Of a stretch of DNA of 64,000 nucleotides, positions 48,838 through 59,505 are shown piece after piece. Under the pieces are notes generated by a model. That model made no database searches. It saw only the letters and a program-made list of their open reading frames with translations, and had not been told where the DNA came from. Every line of letters starts with the position of its first letter. The first letter of the stretch is position 1. This DNA comes from Pyxicephalus adspersus. Its lineage: Eukaryota > Chordata > Amphibia > Anura > Pyxicephalidae. Made by a program: the position numbers and the translations under genes. Where the stretch lies: positions 125,600,938 to 125,664,937 of the forward strand of contig NC_092860.1 of NCBI RefSeq assembly GCF_032062135.1, written 5' to 3'.

Positions 48838-48945
48838 GTACATTGTGCCCCATTCACCCATGTCCCATTCATGTACACATTCACCCATGTCCCATTCATG
48901 TACACATTCACCCATGTCCCATTCATGTACACATTCACCCATGTC
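48838..48945 (+). repeat. 27-bp minisatellite running into the gap
   Basis: The unit CATTCACCCATGTCCCATTC plus ATGTACA repeats about four times. The last copy is cut by the run of Ns, and TACACATT resumes after it. The real array is probably longer. Confidence 0.9.
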
Positions 48946-49101
48946 NNNNNNNNNNNNNNNNNNNNNNNNNNNNNNNNNNNNNNNNNNNNNNNNNNNNNNN
49001 NNNNNNNNNNNNNNNNNNNNNNNNNNNNNNNNNNNNNNNNNNNNNNNNNNNNNNNNNNNNNNNNNNNNNNNNNNNNNNNNNNNNNNNNNNNNNNNNNNNN
49101 N
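48946..49101. other. Assembly gap (156 Ns)
   Basis: It is a run of N immediately inside the 27-bp minisatellite. Open frames crossing it are artefacts. Confidence 1.
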
Positions 49102-50026
49102 TACACATTACATTCACCCTTCTGTGCTTCCATTCATTCTTGTATGAGTTCTGGTTCACAGACACTTCCCATTGTTTACATCTGTGATGAATCTTCCTGA
49201 ATAACACATTATTGGCAGGTTGCAGTCCTGGTTTGTATTGGCTGACACTTCTTCTGGTGTGCTCTGAGCACCCAATACCCCACTCCTGATCCAGCTCTGC
49301 CCCCCCATCCTCCTGGGTCACACTATACCCCCAGGCATGGCTTTCAGCAGCTCCCTGACATTGCATTTAGATGGGGTTATTTTGCCATCCCTTCTGTGCC
49401 ATTCCAATATATTGTAACACACCTTGCAGCTTGCACCTTCCCCCTCTTGTATCGAACACCCCCTCTTTTTTTGCTTGCACCTCCTCCTTGTATTCTGCAG
49501 CCCCCCTTTTCCTTGTAGCTTGCAGTCTCCTTGTATCATGCACCCCCCCTTGTATCATACAGCCCCCACTTTTGCAGCTTGCACCTCTATTTGCACCTAG
49601 GACCTCTGTGCTTTACTTCCGCTTTACATCTGTCGCCCCATCATCAGTATGATTACCTCATTCACTTATTCTTTTCTATATCAGTATCACAACCCACTTT
49701 AGTGTGACTTCATTTCTCCTCCCATCTCATCTGTAGCGGGTAATTATTTTGTTTGCTGTCTTGCAGACCGCATTCTTGTTATCTTTCTGCTTTAACTTCA
49801 TAAATCTATTTTTGGGGGTTTTAATTTCTCCTCCCCAAACCACTTGCTGATCAGCGATATACTGCTAGATCTTTTCCCGACAATGCCAGAGATTGAGATA
49901 ACTGAGCTCTGTTCCTCAGGAATTGGAGCCAGGGTATAACAATACCTTCAGTGTTTTTTTAATTTGCTGATGTTTGCATCTTTATTTGTTTTTAGTAATA
50001 GTTTGTTTGTTTTTCTTTTCCATCAG
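49102..50026 (+). other. Remainder of intron 1
   Basis: The segment is C/T-rich in its first part, with recurring CTTGTAGCTTGCA/CCCCCTTGTAT words (49,420-49,600) that look like a degenerate low-copy repeat. It ends in a pyrimidine-rich tract (TTTGTTTTTCTTTTCCATCAG), a strong acceptor at 50,026. Confidence 0.6.
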
Positions 50027-50134
50027 ATCACAATTTCTGGGTGTTTGTAAGGATTCAGTGTGAGGCGCGGCACAGTTCTATCACTATGTCTACTGTACAG
50101 ACCACGGTGGCAGACCTGCGCTCTAGGGCTGGTG
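50027..50134 (+). CDS. Exon 2 with start codon of an unrecognised gene
   Basis: A strong acceptor (TTTTTCTTTTCCATCAG) ends at 50,026 and a consensus donor (GTAAGT) begins at 50,135, defining a 108-nt exon. The first ATG in it is at 50,086, with A at -3, and begins MSTVQTTVADLRSRAG, followed by one base of the next codon. Before the ATG lie 59 nt of leader. The frame stays open upstream to the acceptor, but exon 1 as predicted does not supply an in-frame start. The GC and CpG content (GTGAGGCGCGGCAC) is above background. The start is very short, with no domain visible; the protein's identity and function are unknown. The next exon was not found with confidence, so the following intron is long, as in many vertebrate genes. 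Confidence 0.7.
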
Positions 50135-52129
50135 GTAAGTCTATCTCTGAGATTGCATTTTGATTATTCAGAGATCACTTTGTCAGTCTGTGTAAATATT
50201 ATTATCGCTTGTATTGGCTGTCATGGCTGACCTCCTAAAATGCTTGCTCAGCTGTAAACTTCAGACCTGCAATAGACATGAAGGTGAAGTCAGGACTCCT
50301 TATTCATTGGGGGGGTCACTAACTTAGAAATCATTGAAGCCATCGGATCAACCTGACAGCCAGGCAGCAATTGTAGTATTCATGATTCATTTCACATAGT
50401 ATTGTTTATATCTGTCATATACATAGAGAGCACATAATACTAATAATAATTCTTCTGAGAAAAGAGAATGATTTAAGTACCAGCATGGCATCTTCCTATA
50501 ATCCATGTTGAAAGCCTTGGTGAGGTGGGCCTGAAGGATTCACAAAAAGGACTTGCGGATAACTCCTAAAATCACCTGTCTGACACGAGACGTCTGCCTG
50601 TCTCTTGCTAGTCCATCATGCACATCATTTTTTTCTTAGACCTGACTTAGTCACAGCCCGGCATACACGTCATTGTTTCTTATAGAACAGACCTGACTGT
50701 CATTGTTTCTTATAGAACAGACCTGACTTTACATCAAAGCCCGGCATACATGTCATTGTTTCTTAAAGAACAGCCCTGACTTGACATCAAGGACCTCAGG
50801 TTTGATCAGAATTTATAAATACATATACAGTATTGGCATTGCACAGACCATAACTCTGAAATGTAGTAGAAATGAAATTCCTGTTGATTCATAGTTTGCC
50901 CTGATAAGCAAAGTGATTTCAGACAGATATTCATATTACTATTCTATTATTTTGTTGGAATCAGCACAGCAGTGTTTTCTTTTCTTATAATTTTTTCCTA
51001 TGATCAGCAGCAGGTCTTGTCAGCCTAGTGGAAAGCTTCTGTCTTGCACTTTATCTGATCTTGTGCTGTGACACCACGGCTTAATCTGTTGGCATCCATT
51101 GCAAGCCTTTTTCCTTGCTGTACTTACTTTTCTCTTACAGCCTCCTCGCTAATTGATGGCCTATAAAGGTTGGTCATTAATACTGCAGTGCATGAATTCT
51201 CTTGTGCCACATGTTCTTTTTAAGTAGAACTTGATATGGTAATCATGCCTGGTTTTGGCAAGAATTTGTGTTGATTAATGAGTTAATTTATGGCTGTTTT
51301 TCTAGCATGTCGCAGTGCAGCGCTAGCTCAGATATATTTGCATCTCTTGGTCACACAGCACACCTATCATTTTCAGGGTGCAAGATATGGCTTTATTTTA
51401 TAGCCTGGTGCAAAGTACAGAAACCTCATAATAAGTATTCATTTGGCAGCCATGAACTGCAGCTTGCACAATGCTCCTTTTCCTATTAAAGGGTCATTTT
51501 GCTGCATAGCCTTTTTTTTTAAGAGTATTTCTTTTGCAGTTGCATTTTCCTTTACATTATAGTAAACACTGTGAGAGTCCTTCTGCCTCAGGAATAGTGC
51601 AGCTCTGAAGTTGAGTCTGCAACAGTTACTTCAAGCTTGTGGTTGATTCTGTCTTTCGGCATCTGTTGATTTTGGGGTCAATCCCACCAGAGCTGGTGTT
51701 TTCCATTTTGGTGCACTGGATAGCTAGATCAAAATTAGCAGGGTCTGCATGCAGCAGGCAACTTGACAATTACTTTATAGTAATTTATTAATGATTTGAC
51801 AAGAAATTTTCAGGATTTTAATCCATGTTCCTTATATCACACTGACTTTCACCAGTTTTTGTGTCATCCCATGTAATATCCAATTTCATGTGGCCCAGTA
51901 TTGGACTAGTCTACACCACTACTGCTCCCTTTAGGGATGGGCTGTTGCTGATATATAAATTTATATATATATATAATATTTTTTTTTGTGATATGAACAG
52001 CCCACCTAGTGCTAAAACTGTTTATAAACTGTTTTTGCAGCATAGGACCTAGTTGCCAAATATTTAAGCATCTGCAACTACACTCGCACAAAAATTTGCC
52101 AAAAGGTTAAAAAATATAAAAAAATTGTG
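50135..52129 (+). other. Intron sequence, mostly unrecognised
   Basis: It contains one short tandem duplication (50,654-50,790) and no convincing exon. A (TA)-rich patch follows at 51,960-51,980. Confidence 0.5.
50654..50790 (+). repeat. Short tandem duplication
   Basis: The block CCCGGCATACACGTCATTG, TTTCTTATAGAACAGACCTG occurs fully at about 50,657, partly at 50,695 (TGTCATTGTTTCTTATAGAA), and again at about 50,739 with a few changes. Confidence 0.8.
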
Positions 52130-52330
52130 AGATTTTGCTGCATTACCACTTCTACCGCCAGGAACCACTGCCTTTTGGGAGAAATAGGGAATGAATAGGG
52201 GCGTCAGTAAACCATACTAGCACAATTTACTGTCTTTAAGAACCAGCATCACTTCTTTAAGAACCAGCGTTGCTGTGCAAGAGGCTGGGAAGGTGCCAAA
52301 TAGTTGCAAAAATATGCCAGGTACTGCCTC
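52130..52330. repeat. Dispersed repeat copy (GAATGAATAGGGGC type)
   Basis: It contains CCACTTCTACCGCCAGGAAC, GGGAATGAATAGGGGCG and TTTAAGAACCAGC. Parts recur, much diverged, at 55,240-55,455 (AGAATGAATAGGGGCAAC, TTTAAGAACTAGC). Termini are not defined. Confidence 0.45.
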
Positions 52331-52801
52331 TAGGCTAAGCACCCTGGGGAGAACTTCTCTTCACATTGGGAAAGCTAAGTAACATATCTGGTCAGTGAAG
52401 ATAGTAGAAGGATGGTAGTAGAGTGGATGGGTAAGTTAGTTTAGCCATTTCAGGCATTGATTTTTCAGGATTCTGTTTCTAGAAATATTGTTGATGTAGA
52501 AAATCTGCTAGAGTAGAGGGGATAATTTGACATCCTGCTTTAAAATATTTTACACGTAAAGTTGGAGTTATACACTTACAATAAACCTTGCTAGTGGGTA
52601 GGTCCCTTTGTTTTTTTGTTTTTTTTTACGAAGAAGACTGTGTTCCTTCTGTAGTAATGACACTGAGATACACATGCATAGCCCATTATACATTCAGCAT
52701 TCCTTGGTTCAGCGGTGAATTGAATTCCAAGGACCTGTGGGAGGCATCCCAGCCGGGTGAAAATGCCAATGGTGGAATGGGAGCTGTTGCATTGCAAGAG
52801 G

Positions 52802-52959
52802 CAGTGTTCTCCCCAGCTGGGCGCACCACCCGGCACTTTTCAGCAGCCACCTAGCTGTTTTTGGGAGGTTACTGATGAGTTGGGTTACAATACAGAGGCG
52901 CCCACCCGCGTACAATTTCTTCTCACCCAGCTTGAAAAAAATGTATGGGTTGAGCACTG
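52802..52959. mobile_element. hAT-type MITE with perfect 8-bp target duplication
   Basis: The ends CAGTGTTCTCCCC and GGGTTGAGCACTG are flanked by GCAAGAGG on both sides (52,794-52,801 and 52,960-52,967), an exact 8-bp duplication. The body contains GGGCGCACCACCCGGCACTT and recurs at 57,726-57,891 (inverted) and 62,173-62,339. At 158 bp it is non-coding and non-autonomous. Confidence 0.93.
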
Positions 52960-52967
52960 GCAAGAGG

Positions 52968-53576
52968 GTTCATTTTCCACTTCCATGACACATATTCATA
53001 TTTATATATATTTAATAAATTCTAGGTTTACAGATCTAACCAAGTGTCATCCTATTCTAATAATTTGTATCAAAATGTAATTGTTTTTGCAGTCTGTGCA
53101 TGAACTGCTTTGTTGGATAAAGCACAAACATTTTATAATTCACCCATCCTTGCTGTGGCGTTGTACAGGACAGGGCTGAACAAGAAGCCCATAAGCCTAA
53201 AATTTATTAAAGCTTTTCCAGGGAGTTCATAACCATCCTTTAGGCAAGATGACATTTTATTTCTTTTAATAATGCCTGCTTTTAATAAATGTGTCAGTTA
53301 AGAGCATTTATGGTCTTCACAAGTTTGTTTTTGACTGTTTTACCTGCCACAGGATTGATATTTCTGTACATCCTATTATTTACACGGCACATCCCTGGCT
53401 AGTAGGAAAATCATTTCTCTGCAGTTTTTTCTTTTATCTATAGGTCCCCATTCCCACCCTGTGACTGAACAGTGAAAGGAGCTCACTGATGAGCTAATAT
53501 TTTGGTCATGCTGCTCTTTCTTTCTAGGAATGTTTCCTTGCTCTTCTATGTCTGAGCTCTGCTGTACAATAGACTA
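52968..53576 (+). other. Intron sequence, nothing recognised
   Basis: There is no exon-like segment and no repeat terminus. Confidence 0.4.
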
Positions 53577-53712
53577 AAGCTGCGTACACAAGTCAGATTT
53601 TTCTCGCCCGATAATCGGCATCGGCCAGATATCGGGCAAGAATCTGGCGTGTGTACAGTCGGCGTCGTTCATCGTCTGCGGATCCACAAACGATGAACGA
53701 CGAGGTGATGGT
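53577..53712. mobile_element. Truncated MITE with compact hairpin
   Basis: Left CTGCGTACACAAGTCAGATT ... CGCCCGATAAT pairs with right ATATCGGGC ... AATCTGGCGTGTGTACAG, giving arms of about 34 bp at 53,580-53,657. Following sequence (CGTTCATCGTCTG, AACGATGAACGACG) is also self-complementary. It belongs to the TACACAC-ended family seen elsewhere in the window. Confidence 0.65.
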
Positions 53713-54696
53713 ACCGCAGGTATTTTCTACTGCTTGCTCTTTAATACAGTTGTTGCGTTATGATTGATTACAGAGATTCATTAATTTGTATTTAATAATC
53801 ATCTTTTAAATAAGCCTGATAGTGTTTTGTAGGCCATAGCACTTTGCTCTGGAGAGTTTAGCTTTGGCAGGGTTGGGAAAATAAAAACCATAGGGCTGGG
53901 ATCACAGTTTGATCAAAGTGAGCTAAAATAAAAGTCAGCATGCCCTCTCGTTATAAATACTAGCTTTTTTTAGTTGCTTTCAAACTTTACGCAGCTTGAT
54001 GATTGCAGACATTGCTTCTAAATGCTCGGGAAACAATGGTCTAAGTGCAGTGCTTTACATTTTGCTGTTTAGTCAGATGCTGTTCTTGCTGCCTGAAGTG
54101 TAAGCCATCTTTTCCTGAATAGTCTTTGCCTTGTGTTACCGCAGTATTAAACAATGGCAGTGCTGTTTTATTTGTGTACTATGTACATTCTATTGTTCCT
54201 ATGTTATCGTTGTGGCTGTTGCTTAGATTTCTGGCCCGTGCAGCGTGATCAAGGCCTTGCGGTTCACATTGTATCACACATATGGTTGGAAATAATGATT
54301 TTTAAATGCAAGCTAGCACATCTTACGTAACTGCTACAATCTCACATTCTCCTTCACATGAGGAGCAGAGGTGTTAAAGTGTTAAAGACAAAACCCTGAA
54401 TAGATTTGGAAATTTAAAGGTACAGATTGCATTTCTTTTGGCGCTGGGTGATTGGATTGCAAGTCAGGTAATTGAAACATGCTTAACCATGTCATTTATC
54501 TGAAGTTTCCCCCAGGGGTCTTGACTACAGTGTTTTCTTATTGCTGCCCATAAAGGCACCGGGATCACAACCTGTAGCAGTTCTAACGCTCTTGTATCTT
54601 TCTTTCTTAACATATCCTTTGTAAAATGTTCTGTTTCCTGGGCTCTTGTGATGGCAAGCATTGCAGTTAAAAGCCTGCTTTTATTTTTTTTTTTAG
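53713..54696 (+). other. Intron sequence, nothing recognised
   Basis: No supported feature is seen. Confidence 0.4.
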
Positions 54697-54739
54697 TTAT
54701 CTTGCAAATGGGCTGCAAGAATGACAGCACAGTCTATTG
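54697..54739 (+). CDS. Weak candidate for a small downstream exon
   Basis: A long T-run ending TTTTAG (a strong pyrimidine tract) precedes 43 nt and a GTATGT donor. Joined to exon 2 in the correct phase it stays open (V, then ILQMGCKNDSTVYW). Length and content give no family signal, and T-runs followed by AG are common in AT-rich introns, so this may be chance. Confidence 0.15.
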
Positions 54740-55239
54740 GTATGTCTCTCTGCTGAATGCAGATAAGAGCAGAGGATGTTTGTTTACTAAAAGCAGTGCA
54801 GGGCTTAGTAAATATTATCAAAGTGATAGATAGCCAGGGATTTCTACTTCCTAGATTCTATACCAAGGCCAAAGCTGCCATTATCTATTCAGAACACAAT
54901 GACGTCTGGGAGAGCTGACAACGGGTGTCAGAGGGAAATTGTTTGGTGGGGCTATGGAAAATGAGGGTTGACACGGGTAATGAGACACAGGTAATGGGAA
55001 AGCTGCAGCAAAAAGTACTGATTTATTGGGGTAAAGGTTGCTAAATTGCATTACACACCCAACATATTGCCCTTCTGGCCTAAATAGCCAACCCACTACT
55101 GAATGGTGTGCACACAAGCAAGTCTTGTGAGCCGGCCAGTGTGTCCTCTGTTATAATTTGCATGTTCATAGCAGGATTTTATCTTTGTGAACCGATAAGG
55201 GTAAGGTTGTTAACCCTGGTTGTGTGCAGTTAGGTTATG
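54740..55239 (+). other. Intron sequence, nothing recognised
   Basis: No supported feature is seen. Confidence 0.4.
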
Positions 55240-55455
55240 TTCAGATTGGCAATGAAGTTGCAGTTTAGTTACTGTTACAAGTTCCCACTCCCCAATGTAG
55301 CCCCATAGAGAATGAATAGGGGCAACAACGAGTGGTACAGCAATACTCATTGATGCTAGCTGTCAAATCTGCAGACTTTTTAAGAACTAGCAGGCTGCAT
55401 GGTGGGGAGCCACATGGGATTTACTGATCCAGAGGCAGGTCTGAAACCAGCCTAA
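55240..55455. repeat. Dispersed repeat copy (GAATGAATAGGGGC type)
   Basis: It contains TCAGATTGGCAATGAAGTTG, AGAGAATGAATAGGGGC, TGATGCTAGCTGTCAAATC and CTAGCAGGCTGC. It resembles 52,130-52,330 in part. Boundaries are not defined. Confidence 0.45.
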
Positions 55456-56237
55456 ATTAGGTCCTCTTATGAGACACTTTTATTAAGAATGTAAGTTGTA
55501 ATATGTAGAATTTATTGTGAGCCATTACTCTTGAGCTAGTAGTGGGAAATATGCTTAGGTGCAACAAAGACTAACAGCAAAAAAAACTCTATAGTAATTT
55601 TGTTCTACTTGCCACAGTAATTAGGATAACCGTTTAATTTTTTTCTGTTTTGTTTAGTGGTAAGTTAGGCCCTCAGTAACAATTATTTTTATTAATATTA
55701 CGTCCCTGTTTAGTTTTATCATTTACCATTATCAGATGGTGAGTGTTGATGTATATTTCCCCTGATGCATGCAATAGATTCACTTTCTGATTACTAAAGC
55801 ATGTAGTACACACAAAGGATGTAACAGGTCAAAGAATGTGCTGGGAATACAGTTCTCTCCTGGAAGTGATCACTGCTGAAGAATCATATGGTGGCTTTAG
55901 TCATAGAACAAAGAAATTAGTGTAAAACATCTTCTCTTGTGGGGAAGTTTTATCAGCATGTGTTTGTAACCTGACAGGGTAAATAAGTACCCTCCCAATA
56001 AACCTGCAGGGGTACTGAGATTAGGGTAAACTGAGGGAAACTTTAGCCCAGTTGCAGTTTCCAGGATAGCATTAGCCAGATTACTTTTACTTGTTGCCAG
56101 AAAATAATTCTTACAATTCTGTTATACTATCAGTCAGTCCATGTAGGCAAACTTTCACAAAAAAAAGCTTTTCAAAATGAAAATAATAAGTATGCATTGA
56201 CTACTGAAATAAATACCATCCATTTGTATGTACATAC
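55456..56237 (+). other. Intron sequence, nothing recognised
   Basis: No supported feature is seen on the + strand. The adjoining minus-strand candidate is listed separately. Confidence 0.4.
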
Positions 56238-56370
56238 CCTCTCTGTATATAATTAAGGCTCTTGTCAAACTGTCATCATCCGAATCAAATTTCAGGTGAC
56301 CAGTTTTTGGCAGCTTCGCTTTCTTAAGATTTTGACTTTGATGTAGGTCAAATGTAAATTGTAGTTTCAT
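56238..56370 (-). CDS. Exon-like segment with start codon, unknown protein (minus strand)
   Basis: On the minus strand an ATG at 56,370 opens a 44-codon frame, including FDLHQSQNLKKAKLPKTG and KFDSDDDSLTRALIIYRE. It ends at a consensus-like donor (GAGAGG followed by GTATGT). The residue mix, with a basic then an acidic patch, looks protein-like. About 50-60 bp upstream on the minus strand lies TATATAAATA, a plausible TATA box. Alternatively the CTGCAAG directly before the ATG is an acceptor and this is an internal exon. It would lie antisense within the intron of the + strand gene. The protein is not recognised; a decayed exon or retrocopy is possible. Confidence 0.4.
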
Positions 56371-56590
56371 CTTGCAGTCAAGCAGTGATTGCTTGGATTG
56401 CTATTGAGAAACCACTGCATTATTTATATATGCGGGATAGCACAGTTTTTTTTGTTAGAAACTTTTCCATCAGATAGATTTTTGCTGACTTGCTGTAAAT
56501 AGGGACATAAATCAGACAATCTTCACTATTATTGTACTTGTGTACCAATAGTGTTCAGTGGAACTGTGATTAAACCTGAAATAAAGTATA

Positions 56591-56653
56591 CTTATTATTA
56601 TTAAACAGGATTTATGTAGCTCCAACATATTACGCAGCGCTGTACATTAAATA
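56591..56653 (-). mobile_element. Short retroposon tail fragment (GCGCTATATAAAT type)
   Basis: TTATTATTAAACAGGATTT, TAGCTCCAACATATTACGC and AGCGCTGTACATTAAATA match the copies at 39,215 and 46,325. Only the terminal 60 bases are present. Confidence 0.75.
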
Positions 56654-57164
56654 TCACATCCCGATTTCTGTTTTTTATAACTAGAAGTATATCTGTTTAC
56701 ATGCTCCATCCTATATCACAAAAGTGTTGGGCATATTAGCCAAGTGGGTAAATATACTTACAAATAAAGGTAATATAAAATATATATAATTTAGTTGCTC
56801 AGTAAAAAACAAAGCTGAAAGATAGGACTAACCACAGCGATTATTTGTGACAATAGGCAGTTGACCCAGTCTAAATCAGGGAATTTGTTGCAGGGCATAA
56901 AGTTAAAACAGAGGCTTTTCAAGGAACCAGGTAAGTATATGAAGTCCTCAGTTTGAGAGAAAAATACAGAAATTTCTGTGTCTCTGTTGTAGTCAGTGAA
57001 AAGAAGTTTCTCGCCAATTCCTTTAGATGCTGAGGCGAGTTAATTTAAAGTGCTTTTACTGTGTCTAGAGGAAGTACATTTTTAGTGTTCATAGGCTTGG
57101 CACAGGTTTTGTATTAATGCTCCGTTAGACATGTGTTCAATTGTCAATCCAACACACAAATGCA
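56654..57164 (+). other. Intron sequence, nothing recognised
   Basis: No supported feature is seen. Confidence 0.4.
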
Positions 57165-57343
57165 GTAGTCAAGTCAGCATCTGGCTGACTCTGGCCTTTG
57201 CAGCGCTAGGTCCCAGGTTGGAATCTTGGTCCGGACACTATCTGCATGGAGTTTGCAGGCTCTCCCTGCGTTTGCGTGGAGTTTGTCTGGGTATTTCCCC
57301 CCCAATATTGACCTTTGATTGTGGTAATGAGATATATGACTAA
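57165..57343 (+). mobile_element. tRNA-derived SINE, partial copy 1
   Basis: It contains CCTTTGCAGCGCTAGGTCCC, AGGTTGGAATC (degenerate B box) and CACTATCTGCATGGAGTTTG, and runs to GACCTTTGATTGTGGTAATG. The 5' A-box region is diverged and the 3' tail is missing, replaced by the next copy. Confidence 0.75.
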
Positions 57344-57690
57344 AGGGCAGCACGGTGGCTCAGGGGTTAGCACTCCCGCCTTTGCAGCGCTAGGTTTCAG
57401 GTTTGATTCCCAGCCATGACGTTATCTGCATGGCATTTGCAGGTTCTCCCCATGTGTGGGTTTCCTCCCGGTACTCTGGTTTCCTCCCACATCCCAAAAA
57501 CATGCAGTGAAGTTAATTTGCTTCCCCCTAAAAATTGACCTTAGACTGTATTAATGACATATGGCTGGTGGTAGGGACATTAGATTGTGAGCTCCTTTGA
57601 GGGACAGTTAGTGACATGACTATGGACTTTGTACAGCGCTGTGTAATATGATGGTGCTAAAAAAAATTCTGTGTAATATTAATAATCTGT
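57344..57690 (+). mobile_element. tRNA-derived SINE, near full-length copy 2
   Basis: It begins GGGCAGCACGGTGGCTCAGG with an A-box-like TGGCTCAGGGGTTAGC and a B-box-like GGTTTGATTCC. The body has GTTTCCTCCCACATCCC and CATTAGATTGTGAGCTCC. The tail is TTTGTACAGCGCTGTGTAAT, and the usual TATATAAAT has decayed to an A-run. It is the same family as the minus-strand copy at 36,815-37,117. Confidence 0.85.
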
Positions 57691-57725
57691 ATAATGTACA
57701 GGTTCAGCATTTTTGCTGAAGCATT

Positions 57726-57891
57726 CAGTATTTTCCCCAGAAATCTATTAAGGCTAAGTGGAAAGAATCTGTAGATGGGTGGTGGTCCCTGGATTGTAAC
57801 CCAACTTTAAGGTAACCACCCAAAAACAGCCGGGGGGTCTCCAAAAATGCTGGGTGGTGCGCCCAGCTAGAAGGGTTTAGGGAGAACACTG
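57726..57891 (-). mobile_element. hAT-type MITE, inverted copy
   Basis: It is the reverse complement of the 52,802 element: ATTGTAACCCAAC, CCACCCAAAAACAGCC, GGTGGTGCGCCCAGCTAG and GAGAACACTG at its right end. The left end CAGTATTTTCCCC is diverged and no 8-bp duplication is seen. Confidence 0.8.
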
Positions 57892-59505
57892 CTATTAAAA
57901 TCAAGTCATGTGTTAGGGCTTGGAAGGAGGTCAATAGCCAACTATTACCTAAAACATGAAATATACAATAATATGTCTATTTCTGTTACTGTATGTACCT
58001 TATTTTTATAGGGATTAAAGGCAGTTTGTTCATTAAGGAAATAAGTTATTCCCTGCCTATTGTATACCATGCTCATGTAATTCTCAAATTATTGTATAGC
58101 ACGGCATAACATGTCGGGGCTGTATAGGTAAAAGTTAATAATAACTTTCTTCAGCTTCGTTTTCCCAATTTAGTACATATTTTTTACCAAGCACCCCTGG
58201 TGTGTGTGGGCTTAATTCAAGCTTCGGTTAATTCATGTAGACTTAGTATTACAAGCTTGAATAAATACTGATGTGTCATTGTATACAGCAACAGTATACC
58301 TTCTAAAACAAAGATTTACCCCTTTCCATTTAAAAAAAAAAAAAGTCTGTCTTTTAGGACACAACTAGTGTATGGGAATATTTCCAAAATGGTTATTTGA
58401 GAAGATCTATTTTAGAACTAGCCAGATGATCTATTAAAACTGAGCCATGGTGAACACTACATGGTCACTAAAAAGCTTTTGCATTTTTTTCTACCAGATT
58501 TAAAGCAGCCATTGCCAAAAATATATTTCATCACAGAAACTCTCAAACCATTGCCAGTCAAACATTGCTAATCATGTGACAGGAGACCATAAATGACTAA
58601 TCTTTTGTATTACTTTCCAGTTCACCCATTATGTAACTCGTGTTTATTCACCAGGAGCAATAAAAATCTCATACACAACCTATTTCCCCATTCTAATGTT
58701 TTCCCCGGAGTTCCACTTTAATGTATGTCAGGTGAGTTCTATCTTTGCAGACGAGACTTGTTTGCCGTCAGCAGCTTGTCACGTGGACTCTGAGACACGT
58801 TCTGCTCACATTTAATCATTTGGCAGTAATTACCCTATTCCTGTCACAAACGTTATGAGAAAGTCATGTGCTTCCTGTGCTGAGAATGAATGTCATAATT
58901 TTATCCCAGGTTTCATTTGAAATAATTACTTTGGTGTCATAATAGTTTTATAGGGAGAGTTCCGTCCTTTCAGTGGAAAGCTTTCAGCCTGCTGACAAGG
59001 GAGAACTCCGCAGCCTTTGACTTCTCACCTGCTTCCTAGTCTAAAAAAATGCGATTCTGCAGCAAGAGGTGCTGATTAATGGACATTTTTATATACATGC
59101 AGCTGTACCTAAGGGCTGACAGATCTGTTTCATCAGTATGATATATTATGATGGCATTTTATTTCTGCAATGAGGGGGTAGACACATGAGTACACGAGTC
59201 ATGTAAATATACACACAGGACTTTCTAATTTAAGAAGCAGTTCAGGAAGTAAACTTATCTGAATAAATAGCTAAGGTTTTGTTGTTTCCTTAGCTGTGAA
59301 TTCCCCTTCTGTGCTGTAAGACTAGATACGATTTTTTTTTTAGTTTCTATATAAGTGGATGTGATTAGTTTGAAGCAATGTGTTTTAACTCCCTCATCCC
59401 ATTAAGTTTGCTGCTACTTTTAGCACATTTAATCAAGCCATCCAAACCCACAGCTTGTCTGCTCACCTATACCCCATTCACTTTCATTTTTTTTTTTTGA
59501 GTTTA
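57892..59505 (+). other. Intron sequence, nothing recognised
   Basis: An A-run lies near 58,330. No exon-like or repeat structure is supported. Confidence 0.4.

Noticed and set aside
48721..49366. Open frames of 100-159 codons spanning the run of Ns
   Set aside because: They cross the 156-base gap and the 27-bp repeat; the apparent length is an artefact of unknown bases.
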